Below, piece by piece: positions 3,801 through 8,433 of a DNA stretch of 8,433 bases; position 1 is the stretch's first letter, and every line of letters starts with the position of its first letter. The DNA is taken from the NCBI GenBank assembly GCA_964483155.1, contig CAZAAC010000080.1, positions 1-8,433 on the forward strand, read 5' to 3'. The stretch comes from JAAYYM01 sp964483155. Lineage in GTDB: Bacteria > Bacillota > Clostridia > Lachnospirales > Lachnospiraceae. The position numbers and the translations under genes are program-made. Below the pieces are notes generated by a model, which saw only the letters and a list, made by a program, of their open reading frames with translations, searched no databases and had not been told where the DNA came from.

Positions 3801-6800
3801 TTACTTTAGATTACATTTCAATACTATAGTAAGGGTCTCCTTGTCCTCTTCCACTTTTCCAGTCCTTAGCGCCCATTTATAACCGTCTTTCATACATGTA
3901 ATAACATTACTTCCCATACGAGTGTATCCAAGCATTCTTGATCCCATTTTCAAAACATCCTCAAGTGGCATAGAACCATACTCTCCTAGTGTTGCACAAA
4001 TAGCATTCGATATTTCGTGAACTGGAACATCACAAATCAACCTATTTTCTTCATCATTACCGCTAATTCTAAAGATATTGTAGAGTACCGGATCTTGACT
4101 ATTCTTCCAATAAAACTTACTCCCGTTTTGTATCGTAGTTCTCGTCTTTAGTTGACCACATTGTTTTAGAATACTCTCCTTTATTCTGCTACCTGCTTTT
4201 CCAATCCCATAACTTTGAGCTACTCTTCTTACAAGAAGTTCTTCGCTAATTGGAGCTTCGATGTCTAAAACCTCAATCAATTTACCATTGATTGACAAAT
4301 TATACTTTGGTGTCAGAAAATCGGAGATAGAAACCGTTTCTTGCTTCAATTGAGCTATTTGATATATATAAGACTCCTTTTTTCCTTCGCTAACAAATTG
4401 TGCCATTTTTGCTTCATTTTCTGTTTCATTTTCTGTTTCATTCTCTGTTCTCTCTTGTAGTTGCGGCCTTGATGCAATCTTGAGAGATGATTCTACTATT
4501 AAGACGCCATCACATTTCTCGTTAGAATTTCTTTCAATTTCCGATTTTATATCAGCCTCAATATGTGGAGTATTCAGTCTTTCTATAGTTCTCCCCATCT
4601 CGCTCTTATCCTCTATCGTTTTGATATAGATATCCGTTTTCCCACCTTCTTCGCATATACACTCTGCCGGCTTTATCTCCATTGCCCTTAGAGCCTCCAA
4701 GATTCTATTCAGCTCCTTGTCTCTACTGTCCCACCAATCCATTGACCATATACGAATAGTATTCCATCCCAAACTAGCAAGAACCGAGACTTGTGAAACT
4801 TCTCTATCCCGAGTTGTTTTTGCTTGTTTGTAATTATTTCCATCGAGAAGAATTCCCAGTAAATATCTTTCATTGTGAATTGGATCTATAATGCCGACAT
4901 CAATTCTGTACTCAGAATGACCTATATTTCTATCAGTATTATACCCTTGTTCTTTAAGGTATTCAGATATTGAAGCAGCTATTCCTGCTACTTCTACTTT
5001 CTTTTCATTTGACGATACAATATGACTCAACAGACTACGTCCATCTGCAAATTCTAAAAACCCTTTAAGAGCTTTCACTCCTCTTGCACTAGTTTTGTTC
5101 AAATTAATCTGATCTGGTGTCAAAGATGAAAATACAATCATCTCCATTCTCGCACGAGAAACTGCAACATTTAAACGTCTCCATCCACCTTCCCTATTAA
5201 GAGGTCCAAAATTCATATATACTTTTCCATCCTGATCCGGTCCGTACCCTACAGAGAAAAAAATCACATCTCGTTCGTCTCCCTGTACATTCTCTAGATT
5301 TTTGATAAATAATGGTTCGTCGCCACTATTGGCCCATTCCTCTAACAATGTATTCTTTTTGCATTTTTCTTGGAACAAATCATCAATCAAGTTTTGCTGA
5401 GATGAATTAAAGGTTACAATTCCAATACTCTGATTTTTTAACTCTTTAGCATTGTATCTTTGAACAACTTCATCAATAATTTTTTCAGCCTCCGCTCTGT
5501 TCTGTCGTGTCTTTCCTCTGTCAAAATATCCATCAACCTGTACAAATGATACACGCGATTCTCTATCATTAACAGATGGGAACGTGTAAAGTTTATTCTC
5601 ATAAAATTCCGCATTACTGAATGCAATGAGGCTTTCATGCTTACTCCTGTAATGCCACAAAAGATGTGTCTGTGGCATGTTTAATGCGAGGCAATCATCC
5701 AATATACTCTCAAGATCCTCAACATCATAGTTTTCCTCATCTACTGAATTAGTCATAAAAAATGATGTGGGAGGCATTTGTTTGGGATCCCCAACTATTA
5801 TGGCATTATTTGCCCTCGCCAACGCACCAATAGCTTTACTAGTTGGAAGTTGCGATGCCTCGTCAAAAACAACAATATCAAACGGTTTTCCATTAGGGTC
5901 AAGATACTGTGCTACTGATAATGGACTCATGAGCATACATGGGCATAACCTTCTCAATACAGTATTAATTTGATCAAATAAAATGCGAATACTTACACCT
6001 CGTCCACCACTCTTTATAGCGCGACTCAGAATTGCAAGCTCCATATTTTTTGTTGCCTCACTTGTTAAATTAGGAACATTTGCTGCAAGTCTACAAAATA
6101 TCTCCTTTTCGGTCAGTTTCATCAACTCATTATCAATACGCTTTAATTGCTTTATTTTCTCATCAAACAATTTCCCGGAGAAAGTATTTAACGCTGGATT
6201 AGTATCTATTGCATATAATACTAATGCTCTATATATCGCCTTCTTGTATGCAGACATTACTCTCTCATGTTCCAGCCCCGCCTGATATGCATTTACAACC
6301 ACTTTCAGCCCGTATTCATTAGCTTTCCTTGAAATTGCTTTCCACATAATCCATTCTTTGAGATCGTCCGAATGGTTCATGACTCCATCACATAATGCAA
6401 TTTGATGCTCAAACCATTTCGAATCCGCATCCGTATTGTCTGTAGCCCCAAGAATTCTAAACACCTCTTCTCTCGATTGTAGTATCAATTTCCATGTCAA
6501 GAAAAAATCAGAGGATTCTCCTAAAAAATCAGTAATACTAAATATTTTAGTTCCCAACTCACGGCCTCCAAACAATTCTTCCAACTGTTGTTCAACCAGC
6601 AAAGCGCCGTCTACCGCCTTAACAATTTCAATCCATTCAGTACAAATACCATTATATAAGTCTTCAAGCTCATCTCCATATACCTTAAACATTTCTGAAG
6701 CATATGAAGATTCTTCATTATAATTAATAAGCTGTGTTGCATGGAAAACAATAAATTCTTTTGTAATACTTGTTTTTCTTTCCCTTAAGTGAACCGCAAT

Positions 6801-8433
6801 ACGCTTCTTCAATTTATTATAATTAATCTGTGTGAATCCAATTAAATCCTCATTTATTTCTTTGAGCTCAGTTAATAACTCTTCTCCACTTTCATGAAAG
6901 AAGCTCTGATTAAAAATAGACAATAACTCTCTCTCTATTTTCGCCTTATTTATAAAATGCTGCGCCATATCTTTTACGTCAACCAAGTATCTCTTAATTC
7001 TTGTCTGTCTTGTCCATGCCTTTGGATATTGATTCCATTTTTCTAGCGTATATCGTATGGTAACAACATGTGCAAGTTCATCTATACTTTGTGGCATAGT
7101 TATATTAATCACATTGCATATTTTTTCACACTGTGGAAGTATCTTTTGTAGCCCCTCTTTATATCTTTTTACTGAAAGTTGCAATTGAGTTTTCATCTGT
7201 TGCGAGTATTGCGTACATTCAACAAACTCCAAAGCACTATTATGAGGGTGCCCTACTGCTTTTGCAGCTGCAATCAATTGTTCAACCAATAATTGCTGAT
7301 CATCAAGTTTCTGACTTGTTATGGATATAATATCTTCATGATCAAAGTCATCCAGTTCCGGCGCATCCCTATATTTCTCATACTTATTAATAAGTGTAAA
7401 AGCTGAGATTCCACACGGTTGTTTACAATGCAACTGATTCGCATATGTATTCAATTCATCACGCAGTCCTTTAATTTTTTCAGCTCTATTTAAATACTCT
7501 GCTGATGAAATTGTTTTTGTTACTTCTGTGGCTATTCGTAATTGTTCTAATACTTCCTTTTTCTTTGATTTATTCGAATGTAATTCAAGGCAAAAAGGAG
7601 CCAGTCCAATCTTATCCAATCGCTTCTGTACTACTGATAATGCAGCCATTTTTTCAGCAACAAATAACACCGTCTTTCCCTGTGCCATAGCATTAGCCAT
7701 CAAAGCCGTAATTGTCTGCGATTTTCCTGTTCCGGGAGGACCATGAAGAACGAAGCTTTTATTCTTACACGCTTCTTTTATTGCAAATAATTGAGATGAA
7801 TCTGCCGAAATTGGAAGCAACATGTCATCTTCTGATACCCGTTCTCCTATCTCCATGTCATGGGCATCCCACACAAGTCTTCCTTCTATGAGACTTTTTA
7901 CTATTTTATTTTTTTCAAGATTTTCTGTCCTGTTTCTGATATCGTTCCACATTACAAATTGCGAAAAGGAGAATGGCCCAATATATGAAGATTCAAGTAC
8001 ATCCCATCTGCTTTGCCCCATTATAGCTTGTCGAATAATTGAGAAAACTCGTCGCATGTCAACTCCGTGTCCATCTGACGGCAAAGGATCAAGTCCCTTT
8101 ATATCTATTCCATTATCTTGTTTCAGCTTCTCAAGAATTGTAATATTCATTTGAGGGTCTTCATCCCTCATACGAATTGTATAACCTTGTGTGGCAGATT
8201 TTCTAATAAGCTCTATTGGTAACAATACAATCGGAGCAAATCTGGGAGTTGAACTTTTTGTTTTTTCGAACCATTTGATAATGCCTAGTGCGATATAAAG
8301 AGTATTTACTCCTGTTTCTTCTAATGTCGTTTTTGCAGAACGATATAATGATTTGACAGCTTGATTTAATTCTCCATCTGTCATAGCTGCACGAAGTCTT
8401 TTATTCTCAAACTCAGAATAAATCAGGTCTCCC
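3801..8433 (-). CDS. DUF4011-family superfamily 1 helicase with C-terminal Vsr/MTES_1575-like nuclease and DUF3320 (5' partial)
   Basis: Large UvrD/Dna2-like superfamily 1 helicase fused to a nuclease-fold domain. The frame stays open to the window edge: 16 codons precede the first in-window ATG (8384), and they read like the family's conserved DUF4011 stretch, so that ATG is not the start and the N-terminus is missing. Numbering from that Met: DUF4011 end 1-60; Walker A GPPGTGKS 215-222; motif Ia about 238-285; a long helical insertion about 290-780; motif II DEAS 841-844; motif III GDPKQMPP 865-872; motif IV HYRSKHES 911-918; motif V VQGDERD 1033-1039; motif VI NVAVSRAR 1072-1079. A PD-(D/E)xK/Vsr-like domain follows at about 1127-1232 (RIDVGI, ILLDG, RDRE, LGWNTIRIW, DWW), then a charged linker with a TENE repeat and DUF3320 at about 1363-1505. 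All helicase motifs look intact. The usual Glu of the nuclease IExDG motif is Leu1179. Family knowledge: helicases of this build occur in defence islands and as stand-alone putative anti-phage proteins. That role here is inference; the domain calls are firm. Confidence 0.93.
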   Translation of the reverse strand, partial: GDLIYSEFENKRLRAAMTDGELNQAVKSLYRSAKTTLEETGVNTLYIALGIIKWFEKTKSSTPRFAPIVLLPIELIRKSATQGYTIRMRDEDPQMNITILEKLKQDNGIDIKGLDPLPSDGHGVDMRRVFSIIRQAIMGQSRWDVLESSYIGPFSFSQFVMWNDIRNRTENLEKNKIVKSLIEGRLVWDAHDMEIGERVSEDDMLLPISADSSQLFAIKEACKNKSFVLHGPPGTGKSQTITALMANAMAQGKTVLFVAEKMAALSVVQKRLDKIGLAPFCLELHSNKSKKKEVLEQLRIATEVTKTISSAEYLNRAEKIKGLRDELNTYANQLHCKQPCGISAFTLINKYEKYRDAPELDDFDHEDIISITSQKLDDQQLLVEQLIAAAKAVGHPHNSALEFVECTQYSQQMKTQLQLSVKRYKEGLQKILPQCEKICNVINITMPQSIDELAHVVTIRYTLEKWNQYPKAWTRQTRIKRYLVDVKDMAQHFINKAKIERELLSIFNQSFFHESGEELLTELKEINEDLIGFTQINYNKLKKRIAVHLRERKTSITKEFIVFHATQLINYNEESSYASEMFKVYGDELEDLYNGICTEWIEIVKAVDGALLVEQQLEELFGGRELGTKIFSITDFLGESSDFFLTWKLILQSREEVFRILGATDNTDADSKWFEHQIALCDGVMNHSDDLKEWIMWKAISRKANEYGLKVVVNAYQAGLEHERVMSAYKKAIYRALVLYAIDTNPALNTFSGKLFDEKIKQLKRIDNELMKLTEKEIFCRLAANVPNLTSEATKNMELAILSRAIKSGGRGVSIRILFDQINTVLRRLCPCMLMSPLSVAQYLDPNGKPFDIVVFDEASQLPTSKAIGALARANNAIIVGDPKQMPPTSFFMTNSVDEENYDVEDLESILDDCLALNMPQTHLLWHYRSKHESLIAFSNAEFYENKLYTFPSVNDRESRVSFVQVDGYFDRGKTRQNRAEAEKIIDEVVQRYNAKELKNQSIGIVTFNSSQQNLIDDLFQEKCKKNTLLEEWANSGDEPLFIKNLENVQGDERDVIFFSVGYGPDQDGKVYMNFGPLNREGGWRRLNVAVSRARMEMIVFSSLTPDQINLNKTSARGVKALKGFLEFADGRSLLSHIVSSNEKKVEVAGIAASISEYLKEQGYNTDRNIGHSEYRIDVGIIDPIHNERYLLGILLDGNNYKQAKTTRDREVSQVSVLASLGWNTIRIWSMDWWDSRDKELNRILEALRAMEIKPAECICEEGGKTDIYIKTIEDKSEMGRTIERLNTPHIEADIKSEIERNSNEKCDGVLIVESSLKIASRPQLQERTENETENETENEAKMAQFVSEGKKESYIYQIAQLKQETVSISDFLTPKYNLSINGKLIEVLDIEAPISEELLVRRVAQSYGIGKAGSRIKESILKQCGQLKTRTTIQNGSKFYWKNSQDPVLYNIFRISGNDEENRLICDVPVHEISNAICATLGEYGSMPLEDVLKMGSRMLGYTRMGSNVITCMKDGYKWALRTGKVEEDKETLTIVLKCNLK
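4413..4448 (-). repeat. 12-bp tandem repeat, three copies, coding for a TENE linker
   Basis: Three head-to-tail copies of TTCATTTTCTGT on the plus strand: 4413-4424, 4425-4436, and 4437-4448 with one T-to-C change. On the coding strand they encode repeating Thr-Glu-Asn-Glu at about residues 1313-1324 of the helicase fragment, between the nuclease domain and DUF3320. The unit is a multiple of three, so copy-number slippage would change linker length without breaking the frame. Confidence 0.9.

Noticed and set aside
4413..4448. CRISPR or phase-variation repeat
   Set aside because: Units are 12 bases without spacers and in frame, so this is neither a CRISPR array nor an on/off switch.
5438..8154. 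Several short frames inside the helicase region (one minus at 5438-5638, the others plus)
   Set aside because: All overlap an intact, motif-rich reading frame and show no independent features.
3801..8384. Helicase start at the ATG at 8384
   Set aside because: The frame is open upstream to the window edge and those 16 codons read like conserved DUF4011 sequence, so the gene is cut by the window.

Overview
Low-GC, AT-rich DNA with Shine-Dalgarno-led genes and small XRE, LytTR, MarR and CPBP proteins. This suggests a Firmicute of the Clostridia, most likely Lachnospiraceae-like. The style is that of an accessory island rather than core genome: every supported gene lies on the minus strand, small regulators alternate with gene remnants, and a very large helicase-nuclease occupies more than half of the window. 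Organism and island status are inferences; no integrase, transposase, tRNA, rRNA or CRISPR array is visible.

Layout in the direction of transcription (high to low coordinates). (1) 8433-3801: a DUF4011-type superfamily 1 helicase with a Vsr/MTES_1575-like nuclease domain and a DUF3320 C-terminus. Its N-terminus lies beyond the window edge. (2) 3800-3570: a 231-base gap with a perfect -10 box inside an inverted repeat and a possible 35-codon hydrophobic peptide. (3) 3544-2171: a self-contained MarR unit. A sigma-A promoter is bracketed by two matching palindromes (ACAAT-NN-ATTGT core), followed by marR and a CPBP intramembrane protease whose start overlaps the marR stop by 8 bases. (4) 2160-1756: two short overlapping frames, probably a decayed peptide-maturation gene (tentatively TIGR04066-like), ended by a strong Rho-independent terminator at 1781-1809. 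(5) 1767-565: a new unit with a perfect operator-like palindrome, an XRE repressor and a LytTR response regulator whose receiver lacks its acidic pocket. (6) 567-269: a near-perfect 23-base palindrome over an extended -10 box, then a four-cysteine zinc-ribbon protein of the Com type. (7) 268-1: a start-less coding remnant, a long hairpin with a T-tract (terminator) and a large interrupted inverted repeat.

How they may work together: the helicase-nuclease looks like a one-protein nucleic-acid-processing or anti-phage enzyme. The MarR-CPBP pair looks like an autoregulated membrane module, possibly for immunity or peptide processing. XRE-LytTR looks like a two-gene regulatory switch. No sequence evidence ties these modules into one pathway. 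The strongest regulatory signal is the twin MarR operator; the oddest protein feature is the loss of the usual catalytic Glu in the helicase's nuclease motif.
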